A stretch of 64,000 nucleotides of DNA from Echinarachnius parma (taxonomy: Eukaryota > Echinodermata > Echinoidea > Clypeasteroida > Echinarachniidae): the NCBI GenBank assembly GCA_037951105.1, contig JBAMJV010010159.1, positions 27,893-91,892 on the forward strand, in the 5' to 3' direction. Made by a program: the position numbers and the translations under genes. Below the pieces are notes generated by a model. It ran no database searches and was not told the DNA's origin. It saw nothing but the letters and a program-made list of their open reading frames with translations. This document shows, piece by piece, positions 22,100-34,655 of this stretch; within the stretch, counting starts at the first letter, position 1, and every line of letters starts with the position of its first letter.

Positions 22100-23755
22100 T
22101 GTGGTTGGAGTATTAAAGGGGGGTGATTGCCTGACAAGATGATGACAGGCAATAACATGAATTGTGCATGACATGGGCCACGCTGCCAGGGATTATATTT
22201 GTGGCCAGAAATGTTTTTCTTTAATCTTGTGATTTACGGCAAAGGGGACCTGGAGTGTTATTAGCTACGGCAGGCTTAGGGGCGAGCTAGCTGCGAAATA
22301 AGGAACTTGATGAAAATAGTTGTGTGTGGAGCACGCTGAACAGTGGTTATATAATTTAGGAAAACATTTTGAAGGCACAAAGAGAACCAAATGGAGATAA
22401 ACCATGTTTCAAAAGAAAAACATTTACAAAACATTTAATTTACAGCAATAGACATTGGAAGATTGGGCCAAATCATAATTGATGTGTTCAACATAATTTT
22501 GTTAAAAAAAAAAATGTAATCTAAGTTGTGGACCCAAACAAATATTGCACACAAAAGCACATGCAATTCAAACCCTTTACATAATTTGTTCGTTATACAT
22601 ACTGTATAAATTCGCGAGAAATTGTGTATATTTGTATGTTTTATTAATTTGTAAACTGTTCCAGTTATTCTGTCTGTATGTATTATCCTGTTCACCCTGC
22701 CAATTGCAGAATGCGAATTTATTTTCAACTTCTGCCATGGACCTGGGTTTCAACCATTCTTTGTAACATTTGATTGATTTGAATAAATAAAGATGATTTA
22801 TAATAAAGGTATGTATACAACTACCACACACAAACACATAATACTGAAAAGCACATACAATCACTAATTGAAACACAAAGCATCACACAACAGCATTCAT
22901 CCTACAAACAAAAATTACATTTACTAGGACTATAAATATAAATATTTCCTGAAAAGCCAATTTACAGCGGATTATAGTATAATCCTATGACTATAATCCT
23001 ATGGTGCCCTATATGCTAAGTCCACATCTGTTTGATTCTGGCCATATTACAAATCAAATCTGCATTCTCTCTGAGCTAGATTAAATTGATACAATCTTTC
23101 ATTGGAAAATATATTATGCAAACAAAGCTTTCATTTTTGAAGGGAACAAATGACCATGAAGTAATCTCTGTCTGACACATGAACAAAATAAGTTTTAATA
23201 GAGTTTAATGAAGACTATATAGTCGTAACTACCATTTATTATTTCAAGATCTACATGTGTAAAAATAATTCCACAAAAGGGTATTTTCTCAGGCAAGTTC
23301 TTCCTGTAAATGACATTTTCTTTCTTATATAGTATGTGACAACTTAAGAATCTTGCAACGCTGGAATTTGGCTTGCAAAAGGAGGGCAGTATCTTTAAAA
23401 CCCTTTAGTATTGAGATATGAGAATTGAGAAGCCATTTGGGGTTCTATACACACAGTCACTCTGTCCATGGTGCCTAAAAGAATTAACAGTTTCTCTCCC
23501 TTACTGCATGCATGCCTGTACAGATTGGAAGCAAATATTTGGGCTCAATCAAGATCGAATCATCCCGATGAAAAATGTAATTTATTGATTCATTCGCCTC
23601 CATAGCGTTCTGCTCGAAATCAGCACATGAACTGGCTTATTGGGAAGGCACATATCGCCAATTACTGTGTAGTGAACTGCTAAATTTGTAGCGTTATTGC
23701 AAAAATAATTACGAAGTTCAGCTTTCTACTGTAGAACCGTTTATTATTAATATGT
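22100..23755. other. Gene-free stretch
   Basis: No supported gene. The segment ending TTTGAATAAATAAAGATGATTTATAATAAAGG at about 22780-22808 resembles a LINE 3' tail, but no coding part precedes it. Confidence 0.35.
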
Positions 23756-23826
23756 TCCCTACCAGATTTTGCAATTCGCATAGGGTTAATACAGGACCCA
23801 ACAGATTCTTGTGGGAAATGGGTTAG
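23756..23826 (-). repeat. AACCCATTGCC family, reverse copy
   Basis: It carries the reverse of the family: GGGTTAATACAGGACCC and TGGGAAATGGGTTA. Confidence 0.6.
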
Positions 23827-23839
23827 ATCACCGTGCATC

Positions 23840-24620
23840 ACCTTCCCTCCTTTCATCCTCCTCCTCTTCCTCTTCTTCCACCACCTCCTCCTCCTATTCC
23901 TTCTCCTTTTCCTCCTCCTTCTTTCCCTTCCCCATCTTTAATTTCATATCGCTCTCGGTTTATCATCATTGTTCCAGCCAAGGCATCCTACAGAGATCCA
24001 TACATTTGCTATCCTCCTCCTCTTCCTCCTCCCCCCTCCTCCTTCCCATCCCCAATCTTCCATTATATCTTGTTTACTCTTCACCTTCATTGTTCCAGCC
24101 TTTCAGAGGCAACATTCCAAGATGTCACAGGTTTTGTTTCTTGTTCCTCCTCCTCCCTTTTACAGTTTGTATCCTCCTCTTCCTTCTCCTTTTCCTCATC
24201 CTCCTCTTTCTCATACTCCTCCTCATTCTCCCTTCTCATCTCCCCCTCCTCCTCCCCCATCCTCCTCCCCCATCCTCCCCCCCCCCCATCCTCCCTTCTC
24301 CTCCTCCTCATCCTCCCTTCTTATCTCCTCCTCCTCCTCCTCCTCCCTTCTTATCTCCTCCTCCTCCTCCTCCCAGTCTTCTTCTCCTCTTTCATTTATC
24401 TTTCATTTACTTCACTGATCCAGCGAGGCAGGTTTTGTTTCTTGTTCCTCCTCCTCCCTTTTACAGTTTGTATCCTATTTCTCATACTCCTCCCCTCTCA
24501 TCTCCCCCTCCTCCTCCCCCATCCTCCCCCCATCCTCCCTTCTCCTCCTCCTCATCCTCCCCCTCCTCCTCCCAGTCTTCTTCTCCTCTTTCCTCATCGT
24601 TATCTTTCATTTACTTCACA
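23840..24620 (+). repeat. Polypyrimidine (TCC)n-rich tract with internal tandem units
   Basis: About 780 bp are dominated by C and T on the plus strand, mostly TCC and TTC words. Anchor segments recur among them: TTGTTCCAGCC at about 23970 and 24090, ATCCAGCGAGGCA at 24418 and 24621, and CAGGTTTTGTTTCTTGTTCC at about 24128 and 24428. The tract is therefore a minisatellite of large units with expanded TCC cores. Its plus-strand open frames encode only Ser/Pro/Leu-rich sequence and are not taken as a gene. Long mirror-like homopurine:homopyrimidine DNA can form triplex structures. Confidence 0.85.
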
Positions 24621-24679
24621 GATCCAGCGAGGCAACTTATTAAGATTCATCCCAGTTCTTCTGCACTTATACATTAGAA

Positions 24680-25350
24680 GGCATCACGATGCATGCAAGT
24701 CATAGAGATTTGCAAGGACGATTTGGGCGACTGGACTATAATAATATGCTGAGCTAAAAGATTTCAGATTAAACCCTTTGAGTTTGTTACACCTAGAGTT
24801 TTAAATCATTTAAGATTGACATTCAGGACTGCCAGATAAGAGTATCATGCTAAAATTAAATAGTGGCAGTATGCTCAAGTTCTTTGAATCAAGAGCCCCA
24901 AATGATAAACTGAGTTATTAAAGAGATACTGTAGTATGGGCTAGGATTGAAAGCTAGGCTGTATACGACTCTCATGGGCCCTTTCTGATAAATTATTTGT
25001 GTGTTTTCCCCCCTTGAAAATTAGCAACATATTGTGAATTAAAAACAAATGTATTATTAATAATAATAAGTATCATCATTCTAGCCTCTAATGAAGATTC
25101 TGCTATACATGTAGGCCTGCCCACAATTGAATCTTACTGTATTTCAAAGTATTGAGATTTATGTGTGTGGGCTCTATGGCAAAAAGTATTCACTGCGCCA
25201 GGCACATGATACAGCCCAACACACACATATTTTTGTGTGTGTAATGTGTCATGACATCTGGATAATAAGTTTTTACTATTTTAAGAGTGTTCTGAGGTTT
25301 GAATCCAAAGTGTTGTGCATCATTATTTCTCATACAGGACTGCTCTTGAG
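24680..25350. other. Gene-free stretch
   Basis: No supported gene. A (TAA)n-like patch lies near 25050-25070 and GTGTGTAATGTGTC near 25230. Confidence 0.35.
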
Positions 25351-25354
25351 CAGG

Positions 25355-25735
25355 TTAAAGAGATCTAGTAACTATGTTGACATATAAATATGCAATTTAA
25401 CTGACTCAGGGTTGAACAAATGTGTTTTTCTGTGATCTAGTATGTCCACTGAGTAATGTGTGAAAATTTCATAACAGATGCTAATGATCAAAATTCAATT
25501 TGCTATTTGCGAGCTTATTGCCATTATAAGTCTATACATATAGTTTTAATGATTACAGTGATTCTGTTCTCTTCAAATTAAATCATAGATAACTCAATAT
25601 TAATGTGAACATTTTGAGGGGGAAATGGTTCCATACTTCAAAATCAGAAAGAGGAAAATATCTAGGAATGAAAAAAAAAAAATAGAGATGCAAGCCTGTT
25701 TGGTAGATTCTGACAAAGTGACAAGATCCCTTTAA
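25355..25735 (+). mobile_element. MITE family T1, copy 3
   Basis: TTAA at 25355-25358 and 25732-25735 flanks inverted ends AGAGATCTAGTAAC and the complement of AGGGATCTTGTCAC. Only the ends resemble the 680-1065 copy strongly; the interior keeps TGTCCACTGAGTAATGTGTG and then diverges. Confidence 0.75.
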
Positions 25736-25799
25736 AGCACATAGCCAAATACCATTCGTGACAACACGTCAACACTTACAATATGATTCTAACGATTCT

Positions 25800-28700
25800 G
25801 GGCAATTCCGTATGAGAGAAGGCAAAAACACCACATCTCAAAGCTGAGCAATCTACCCTAAATCAAACTGTTATCAATAAAGGAAAACTTGAATTTTAGG
25901 AAACTGAAAACCGTTTGTATATAGCTCTATTGGTTTTTCAAATATTTCTGCTTGAATTGAACAGAAATTTATGACCTTATTTCATAAATCAGCTTCATTT
26001 TTATGAAAATAAAGTGAATCTTTTAATTCAATGACTGTTTCTGCTCATTTTCTCATATTTTCCATATGATATTGTAACAATCACAAATTGTAAAGCATGG
26101 GCAGTAACTTCATTGCATATTTTTTTGAGAATTTTTAAAAATCTATGCACATTTGATCGTAATTCCGTTACGATAAAACGTTTTAAGTTTTTATCAATAT
26201 CTGATTACTTGTTCTTTGGTCATGTCATTGTGAATTCTCTTCCTTCACCATAGTCCTAAGAACTTCCAACATAATTTTCTGAAATAATGTCACTACTTTT
26301 TCCAAAAATGGCGTAACAGTATTAGTAATTCCGTTACGTAACGGAATTACACGCACATGGTTTGTAAGGTATTGAATGATATTGCTGAAATTTTTGTTTC
26401 TTTCTTGTTCTGAATGTAGAAATACCCTTTAAATAGCATGTAGCATAACTGTAGCCATGTACGTAGACAAAAGTCATTATACATGTACTGTACAATGTTA
26501 CTTTGTGACTCATTGCCTCTAATGCTTCAGATTGCATCAATGGTGATTTAACTAAATTGATACACGATAGATAATTTCTCTCTCCATGAACATAATAGAG
26601 ATGATAATGTTCTATGATACTTCTATCATTAAATTAGTTTCTAGCAAGACCCACTTGACTGAAATTATGAAGATGCAGCAGATTCATGTTTGTACTTTAG
26701 AAAGGGAAAAACGAAAACAATAACACAAATTTAAAAATATCCAGTAATTAGTATCACACTGGTTCTACATTTATTTTCTCACATTAATTTACATTGATGC
26801 ATTATAAGATATAAATCATACCTTCAACTTTCAAGGAGATTTAATATTAATAATTTTGTATACATGTAGATTTGATTATCATTGATCTGTTAAGGGCTCA
26901 TAACTCACCATTAATTATGTAAATTTGTATTAAACTGAAGCATATAAAATCAAACCTAAATACAGAATAGGCTTCAAGATATTCAAAACTATATACATAA
27001 TACAGGCTAAGATATGTTTTATTCATTATCATAAAGTCAGAATTCATTGAGTGTTCAGTGTGCTTCTGTATGCAGATCAAAGAAGATGTACAAAGTATTT
27101 GCATTTTCAAATGGGAATTCCTAAAGGTGTCTTTCATTTTTTGTAATTCGATATTTATATTTGATATGCCAACTTTTTGTATTTGGATCATACATGTTTA
27201 TATCCGATATCATGTATTTCATGGAATGAATGAAAACGCATTCCAAATTAATTTGAGAGTAAATTAAGATCACTTTAAGGATGAATTTTCAAAAGAATAA
27301 TTTCAGAATATAACAAGAGTTTATACAACAAATCTCGATTTTTTTGTAATTCCGTTACGCACACACATAAATTCAGGATTTGTTCTGGTCCTTATGTAAG
27401 AGTTTAACAATTATTGTTTAACAATGCATACAAAATCTTTACTATAGACTATAAGCAGAAAAATGTAACCAAGAAATTGCATTTTTATGGGTGGATTCAT
27501 GGGTGGATTTCACAGGCGTAATTCCGTTACAGTGACATTCATTTGTCTTAAGGTGATTTCAGAGGTTAAAACAGATCATTTCTGGAAAAAAGATGTACCA
27601 AATTCAAGTTTGTAACTTACATGATAAGTTTTTATTACCAATGCAGAATTTTTTGAGGTAGCTTTTGCAGAAAATCATTACAAAATTAGTGTTGAATAAA
27701 AGACCACTTTCCGTTATGATTGTATTTTGGTCTCCTGACGCTACAGTGTTATAGATTTGTACCTCTAGTACCCCTGCCAGTTATTAAAGTTGTAAAAACT
27801 GTGGAAGTGAAAGGAATTTTAAATATGATTAAGAAAACAGAGCTAAAAATCACTTATTTGTCATTCTGTAACAGTGGAATTGCCCATTCACAATGCATTT
27901 CCATTCACACCTTGATTTTCAATATTTATGAAGTTTACGAGGCTTTATAGCATTGAAAGTGGAATGATTTGACCCGTTTGTGATTTTAAATTGTTTAAAT
28001 GTTTCTTGATATTGATGATGTGCAGTTCTTTAGCATGTCACATAATGTAGGTACTTTTTTTTTTTTTTACTTTTGGTTTTTTCCACAATTTAACCATTTT
28101 TCTTGAAGTAAAGGAAAAATTATAAAATGTTGCTATTTTTTTCTTCAAATATGGTTATTATTGTCACATTATTGATTTTTGAAAAGTATTGAAGCTAAAA
28201 TGTGAATTCTTTGTTGTTCATGTACCGATTTTTGGAAAAGTTGATTTCACTGCTTAAGTTGTGTAATTCCGTTACACACTTTAGTGGACATAGTTTCTAC
28301 GATTTTTCTTTAATTTAATTGATGCAATCCTTTTTAATTCCTTGCCTACTAATATGAAGCTGAAAATAAACCAAAATAAAGCTGGATTTTAGCAATAGTT
28401 TTTTCAAATTTCACTCTTAATTGTATTTTGGCCATATTTTCATTCATTTAACACATGACAAGTTTAAATATTGCTTTACAGATGTATCAAATTATGGTTT
28501 ATATTCAAGTGCTAGATAGCCTTGATGTTTGCATTAGTATGTAAGAAAAGTTGAGTGCAAAATAATTGAGTTTACCTTGTAACTGTCAGAGATGTAATTC
28601 CGTTACAATTTTGTGTAATTCCGTTACAGTGCTCTTTTTTCAAAAAAGTGAATTTGTGAACTTATCATTGTGTCGATTATGCACCTAATTGTTCCAAAGT

Positions 28701-29017
28701 GAAGTTGACATTATCAAGATAGAAAAAATACATAAAATCAGTTTCAAAGTGTCTTATATTTCAGAGAAACTTAACGCAAACTTGTAGCAAAAAAAAAACT
28801 CCATTCTCCAGTAATTCCGTTACGGTCACACATATTGGTCTAGTGTGCAACAACACATGGAAGATATAAAATCGTTTCCCTATCATTTTGTAGCCTGGCT
28901 GCCCGTGCAACTTATTTAAGTATCAACATTTACTTAAGTCATGAGAATATTGCGCAGAGAATAAAATAATGAGCAAAATAGGTCTCTGAATGTAATTCCG
29001 TTATGGTGGAATTGCCC
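25800..29017. mobile_element. Element B: TIR element with GTAATTCCGTTAC boxes
   Basis: The 3,218-bp element begins GGGCAATTCC and ends in its complement; TTCT lies directly outside both ends. Exact GTAATTCCGTTAC boxes start at 26159, 26325, 27346, 27518, 28263, 28594, 28615 and 28811. An inverted box at 26338 joins the 26325 box into a perfect 26-bp palindrome, and a one-base variant lies at 28992. Degenerate boxes lie near 27706 and 27868. Box distances from both ends match those of element A within a few bases to about 12 bp. GTAACAGTGGAATTGCCC at 27868-27885 repeats the right-terminal arrangement internally. No transposase-like frame is present. Element C is a near-identical inverted copy. 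Confidence 0.85.
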
Positions 29018-29150
29018 TTCTATATATTATCCTTTATAGCAAGCCATCACAAACAACTTGTGGGTCACAAATGTGCCCTGCCCCAGACTTATGAGAATTT
29101 CAAAACTGTTACGTGCCAATTAACCCCTTCCATTCGGCATTCTCTGCGTA
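29018..29150. other. Sequence between element B and a hairpin
   Basis: No gene. The part TTAACCCCTTCCATTCGGCATTC (29120-29142) looks like the start of an AACCCATTGCC-family unit whose matching GGGTTAA end lies at about 29314, with the hairpin in between. Confidence 0.4.
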
Positions 29151-29221
29151 GCATGCATGACTAAAAGAACCGATGCTCTATACAAATTGCATCGAGCATC
29201 GGTTCTTTTAGTCATGCATGC
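29151..29221. repeat. Perfect 28-bp inverted repeat, 15-bp loop
   Basis: Left arm 29151-29178 starts GCATGCATGACTAAAAGAAC. Right arm 29194-29221 is its exact complement. The loop is TATACAAATTGCATC. Sequence identity of the arms is complete. It could be a very young foldback insertion or a small-RNA precursor-like hairpin. Confidence 0.9.
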
Positions 29222-29800
29222 CAAGTCGTGGGCACGCTTTGGTAGCGAATGCCTTCCACTCGAGATTCTGAAATGCCCATAGACTTTGTACATAGCCCAC
29301 CATCAATTATGGGTTAACCAGGACCCGTATTCATACATCTCTGCTACCTTAGTTTCATGCTAAGTCTATTTTGGATGACATGGCTATGTATTTAAGCAAC
29401 AAGAAGTTTTCTCCATTTGCAACTTCAGTCAAGCCTTTGATTCTTACTACATGTAATTCCATCTCTATAGTTGGCAACTAAAATGAAGGGGGAAAATGTT
29501 GCATACCTACATGTAGCCCCAACATATAAAATGAGACTTGGCAAGATACAATGCTAGCAGGGTTTCATCGACAAGGCACTAGGCTTCAGAAAACAAAATT
29601 ATAACAATTTGGGGGCTACTTTTCAAAGAACGCCTACGTAAAAATTCCTTTTAAAATAGTTCTGCATTTAAAGGGGTAATACAAACTAATTTTTCATTAC
29701 CTCACAAAAAAAATTATTTCGTACAGCGCCCTCTATACATTTTTCTTCTTGGGGGGCATTTCGGGGCTAAATCACCCTTAGCCCCCCCTTGTATTTTTGT

Positions 29801-30238
29801 TTAAAGGGTACCACCACCCAAAAATAATATTCTTATCATAGAAAGGTACCATCTTTAGTATTCCATTCCTTCAACAAGTTCACAAAAATATGTTTTCAGA
29901 AAAAAAATTATAATTGGAAAACGCATCACCATTCTCAACCATGCGTTCATGCGGTCTGAATTGCGTAGACTATATGCGTGCAGAGCCAGAGCGCACTGTG
30001 CAGAGCGAATGAATCATCCGGGAATCTATTGACGTACGCGTGAAAGCATTGGCGCACTCGCAAATGCTTGGCCCGTATGGAACCAGGAAATAGCAGTGGT
30101 TCCGTAAGTGGTGGAAATTAATTGATTTGTTTATGAATTACACAACCCTTTGCAAAATGTTGGGTATCTTTTTGATATCACAAAACAGTACCAAAACATA
30201 TAATAATGTGTTGTCCTTTGCCTGGTGGTCCCCTTTAA
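29801..30238. mobile_element. MITE with TTAA target duplication (family T2)
   Basis: TTAA at 29801-29804 and 30235-30238 flanks inverted ends AGGGTACCACCA and the complement of AGGGGACCACCA. The GC-richer interior includes ATGCGTTCATGCGGTCTG. No open frame of note. Confidence 0.75.
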
Positions 30239-30499
30239 TGCTAGGCTTGTTCAAGAATCAGGCCACACTGTATAAGTAGGGTGCACTGTCCACCAACTCC
30301 AGCGTGATTAAATTTATGGGTGAAATTTCACTCAGGATATTTGCAGAGCAGTTTGTCAATCAACACCAATGTGTTTAATGCAAACAACATGGTTGAAAAC
30401 AACTAGTTTATAGGCATGCAGTACATTTATGCCCAAGACATGAAAAACTATAAAACTGTACTACTGCATGGCGCAACATAACATTTATCTTTAAAAGGT

Positions 30500-30680
30500 A
30501 CATGGTAGTCAGAGATAAAGTTTGTTTATTTTTCAGGGGCTCCTTTTCAAGTGTGCTTGCATAAAATAAGAAAAAAAAAAAAAATGTAATTGCAATCTGT
30601 GAAAATGTATGGGGCTCTTTTGGGCATTTCAGGAGCTAACCCATCCCCATCTCCCCCGCCCCCCCCCCCCCCCCCCCTGA
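30500..30680. repeat. GGGGCTCC/poly-C dispersed repeat
   Basis: TTCAGGGGCTCCTTTTCAAG, an A run, GGGGCTCTTTTGGGCATTTC and a C run at 30657-30677. Related pieces occur at 29605-29795, 38735-38815, 38930-38995, 39075-39175, 57480-57665, 59155-59300 and 59825-59990, each with AGCCCC words and often a C or G homopolymer. Confidence 0.6.
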
Positions 30681-31164
30681 GCCCAAATGTATTTTTCCAC
30701 CGATCGATGGTTCTTTTGATGCCATGTGCACAAATATTAGTTGGATAGGCAACATATTTATACACCTGTCTGATGTTAGATGCTTGCAAAATAATCTGTG
30801 AAAATTCATAGCAAACAGGTTAGTTTTGGCTAAGATATAACGAAAACAAATACATTAAAAAGAACAATGTGCTTCAGAGCACATTTCCATTCAAAATTAT
30901 AGATATTGTAGATATCGATATGAAATACCCATTGTGCATTATTCTCCTCAAAACGGACATTACTTAGTTTTCATAAGGCTAGGCTCATGTAAAATGTAGG
31001 CTGAAGTTGGCAGAATACCTGCAACTATTTCAAGCTGCCTTGGATCAGATTTCACAATGATATAACTATCAAACGAACCCCTTAAATGACATTAATACAA
31101 AACAAACAGTTCAAATAGCATTAATAAAACACAAAGAATTTAAATGGCATCCATATAAAACAGA

Positions 31165-31240
31165 ATAATAATAATAATAATAATATATTCGATTTATATA
31201 GCGCCTAATATAAAATTATCTCTAGGCGCTTTACAAAATA
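31165..31240 (+). repeat. TATAGCGC dispersed repeat
   Basis: An AAT run, then TCGATTTATATAGCGCCTAA and AGGCGCTTTACAAAATAA. Confidence 0.7.
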
Positions 31241-33575
31241 ATACAGAATAAACTTAATGCATATTAACTTGCTTCACTTTACAATAGTTATCTTATTCTA
31301 AAATTAAATAACAATTTACAAACATAACAAAAGGCAAAGAAAATTAACTACATAAGCGTAATTCATTAAAACAAAAGCCTAGTAACAACTCGATCAAACA
31401 CTGACTTCTACAGATTACATAATTTACATGTTAAAGAGATGAGTTCAAATGACATTAATAAAAAAACAAAAAAACAGTTAAATTGATCTTAATGAAAAAC
31501 AACATTTCTCCTCTGGAATAACCATTAAAGCCACTGTACTATTTTGATATCTACCAAAGATCCGCTTGTCAAATATTATTAAAGGGAAGATATTTTAATG
31601 CTTATTTCAGGTGTGACCAATGATCCAATCAAGCCAGATGTGTATTCAACATAATAATATAATCACTGAATGGATTCCGAGCATTCTACGGCAGTTGAAG
31701 TTTGATTGGGGTGTTGTGAGGGGGTGGTCCAAGGAGATGTGCTTTTATGACTTCCATAAGACAAATTGCACTAAGTATTGTGATCAAACGTTCAAACTGT
31801 TTTTCCTTATGAAATACCAATTTATTGCCAATGGTGTCCGGTAGTATGTCAAATCAAAACAAAACAATTTCCAAATGGATATGTTGTACATGATTAATAT
31901 ACAAGGAAAACAGAAATATAGCCTGCCATGGAAGGCCAAACACACAAAACCCATGTGCGACAGTATAGCATAGCATATCGTACATGTGTTGGAACCTGGT
32001 ATGATGTGGACTCCACCCTTTCTTGGGGTGTGTTCACATGCACCAGAAGTCCAAAAGGTTTCAAAACACAGATTCTAGGCTAGACAAGTTACTTTTAATG
32101 TTTAAACAAAATCTGAACATTGGAATCTATTCCCATCGTGGAACTTATGTTCACCATCTATATGGTGACTACAATATAATACATTCTCTTGTTTAGTAAA
32201 ATAAAACTGTGTTTTGTAATGTGTTTCAACCTAAGCTTTTGACAGGGTAAAGAGAATCCCCAGACACATTTCAAAAAGCTAATAACAATGTAAACAAGAA
32301 GATAAACATGCCCTACTATTTCACTTTCAGTCACAATTCAGTCACAATTCAATCACCGATTTGTACAAATCTTCCCTAGAAGTTCAAGAAACAATCAATT
32401 TTCTTTTGGAAAACGTGCTTTCGATGAAGATGCTTTGCTTGTGTGAACGCCCCAGACTCACTCATTACCACTCACGTGACACGTGCATACAAAACAAGTC
32501 ATCATGTTCTGCCGGACCAGTTTTCAAGCTGTTGTTACGCCTTGCCAAGAAAAACAACTTTGTAACCGACCCGACCCGAACTGCATGTGTAGGAAATGAC
32601 ATCAGAGATGCCGATTCATTTCGTAAGAGGACATTTGCTCACGACTCCTGTATTAAGTCACCTGTACACTGAATGTTTTACAGTATATAACAAACACATT
32701 ATATTTTCGCAAGAATACTTAGGGATTTCATCTTATAATGATAATGACGTGTTTGACTGCCGAAGAGATCTGCAACTTTTGATAAAATCATTTCCTAACT
32801 CGTTTTTACTTTTTTTCTCAAAAACTAACCATTTATATCTAAGCTCATTTAATACAAATCTAGGTTTCCAAACATATATCTACACTTATTTTTTACTAAA
32901 AACATATATTGTTTTGGGATGGAGACAAATTCTAGAATTGTGAATAAACATCAAAGTTTTGCTGAATTGTTATTAAAATATTTCAAAAATACTGAATACA
33001 ATACAGGTGTTTTTACTGCATGGCTGAATCCATTCAGTGTCAGAGAAGAGCCACCAATTTCCCTACTATTGATTTTGTCTACTACATTTTTCGTGAAATG
33101 ACCTCATAAATCCCTCCTTTCGCTAGGGACTGGATGGGATAGGCAAGGGGGATCAGCGTAACTTTAACCTCCTCCATCCAATGATCCATACTAGAATGCT
33201 GCAATTTATATTCTTGGCTAGCTAGTGGCCCAACGGGGCCAGTAAAATGATTTCCTCACAATATTTCTGGCCTCCCAAACAAACAAATATTTACTAGCCC
33301 CAAAATTGGATTTCATTTGTTTAAGTGTAAAATCTCAACACCTTCACTGAATAACAAAACTGTGATTATGAATATGGCTCAGCAAACAAAATAATAAAAG
33401 ATTTTCTCAGTTTGAAAATATAGTTGCCCAAACAGGCAACCAAAATGAGACTATCATTTTACAGGCCCAAGGTAAAATCTGGCCCTGGGCCAGTGGGCAA
33501 GTGTTCATATTGCCAAGCCCTGTCTTTACTATGAGCACCTCTTTCAGGATTTGTCCCCAAAATACTTAGGCTTGG
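31241..33575. other. Gene-free stretch with repeat fragments
   Basis: No supported gene. Open frames here reach 115 codons without a recognisable domain. Positions 33225-33530 hold a diverged repeat of GGCCC-type words (GGCCCAACGGGGCCAG, GTTGCCCAAACAGGCAAC, CTGGGCCAGTGGGCAAGTG) related to family G. Confidence 0.4.
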
Positions 33576-33579
33576 GTCA

Positions 33580-33855
33580 TGTTATACTAGCATTTGCACG
33601 TTAGCCAGGGCAAGTAATAATTGATGTTGGGCAATTAAAATTTCATAAATGGTCTAGTTTACTTGCCCGATCAGGCAACTTAATTTTTGTTTTACTATGT
33701 CTATGAGGTTAGAATGTAGTTCCTTACATGAAAATCACATCTAGAAGTAAGCGGGCAAGTAAATTGTCTGTTTGGGCAAGTAAAATTGGAACATTTATGA
33801 TTTTACTTGCCCGAATGGGCCAGTAGAGAAAAAAGTTAAGTGTGGAGGCTTGTGT
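33580..33855 (+). repeat. GGGCAAGT-family repeat (family G), copy 2
   Basis: It runs from ATACTAGCATTTGCACG through GGGCAAGTAATAATTGATG and TTGCCCGATCAGGCAAC to TTACTTGCCCGAATGGGCC and TTAAGTGTGGAGGCT. Confidence 0.75.
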
Positions 33856-34617
33856 TATACCAAAATCCAATCACCTTCAATGGGTTGATGTCCTTTTCAC
33901 TTCTTGGGGACTGTAAGGGTTAATAGAGTACACATAACACACCTCCAAGGTGTGGGAAGCACAATCTCATATTCTTGGCAAAAATCCCACATTTTGTCTT
34001 TATTTAATGTAGTTCCATGTTTTGTACTGTAGTTGTGTTACTTGAAATATTTGCCTTCCGATAAAAAACAACCCTGCTAGGTTGGAAAGCTCCTATTTTT
34101 CAATCTATTATTTCTTTCTCTCCACCTACCTTCAACTCTGTGATTCGACCTAAATTAGATGGATCTTAGTGATCTCACTATCCATTAGAGATACATACTT
34201 ACCCCCTTTAACGTATGTATATCAATTCTGAATATTTACCAAAATATACAAAACTAAACAACAAATGCAAATTATCACCACACAAACATAATCCTATACT
34301 GCTATAGATGTGCTACGAATAGCTTGCATAAATACTACACGGAAGGGGTTAATAATTCCCTGATGATACTAATAATCCGATGAAATATTTCATCGTAAAT
34401 CCCCTTTGACATTCCGACAGGAACAAAATCTAGTACTTGTAAGCCACAGCTCCAATCAATGCATTTCGAAGATAAAACAAGCAATCCTTTCCTGTTTTTG
34501 CAATGGACTGGGTTCAGCCCATCCATATCTTTCAGTCAACCCATTCACTCCCAAATGTTATAATTTATCACATGGTGTTGATACGATGTTTTTACACCAG
34601 GTAGTTATTATCAATGG

Positions 34618-34655
34618 GTTAAACCAAGGAGTTACTAGTAACTCATTGGTTTAAC
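34618..34655. repeat. 38-bp palindrome with no loop
   Basis: GTTAAACCAAGGAGTTACT is followed directly by its complement with one mismatch. The ACTAGT centre and the GGAGTTACTAGTA word recur near 41334, where CAAGGAGTTACTAGT is again followed by a near complement. Confidence 0.85.

Noticed and set aside
23811..24705. Overlapping open frames of 288 and 290 codons
   Set aside because: They read the TCC-rich tract as Ser, Pro and Leu strings in more than one frame. No domain is visible, and absence of stops is explained by base composition.
32361..32943. Two overlapping plus-strand frames of 103 and 115 codons
   Set aside because: They overlap in different frames, neither shows a motif I recognise, and flanking sequence gives no support for an exon.
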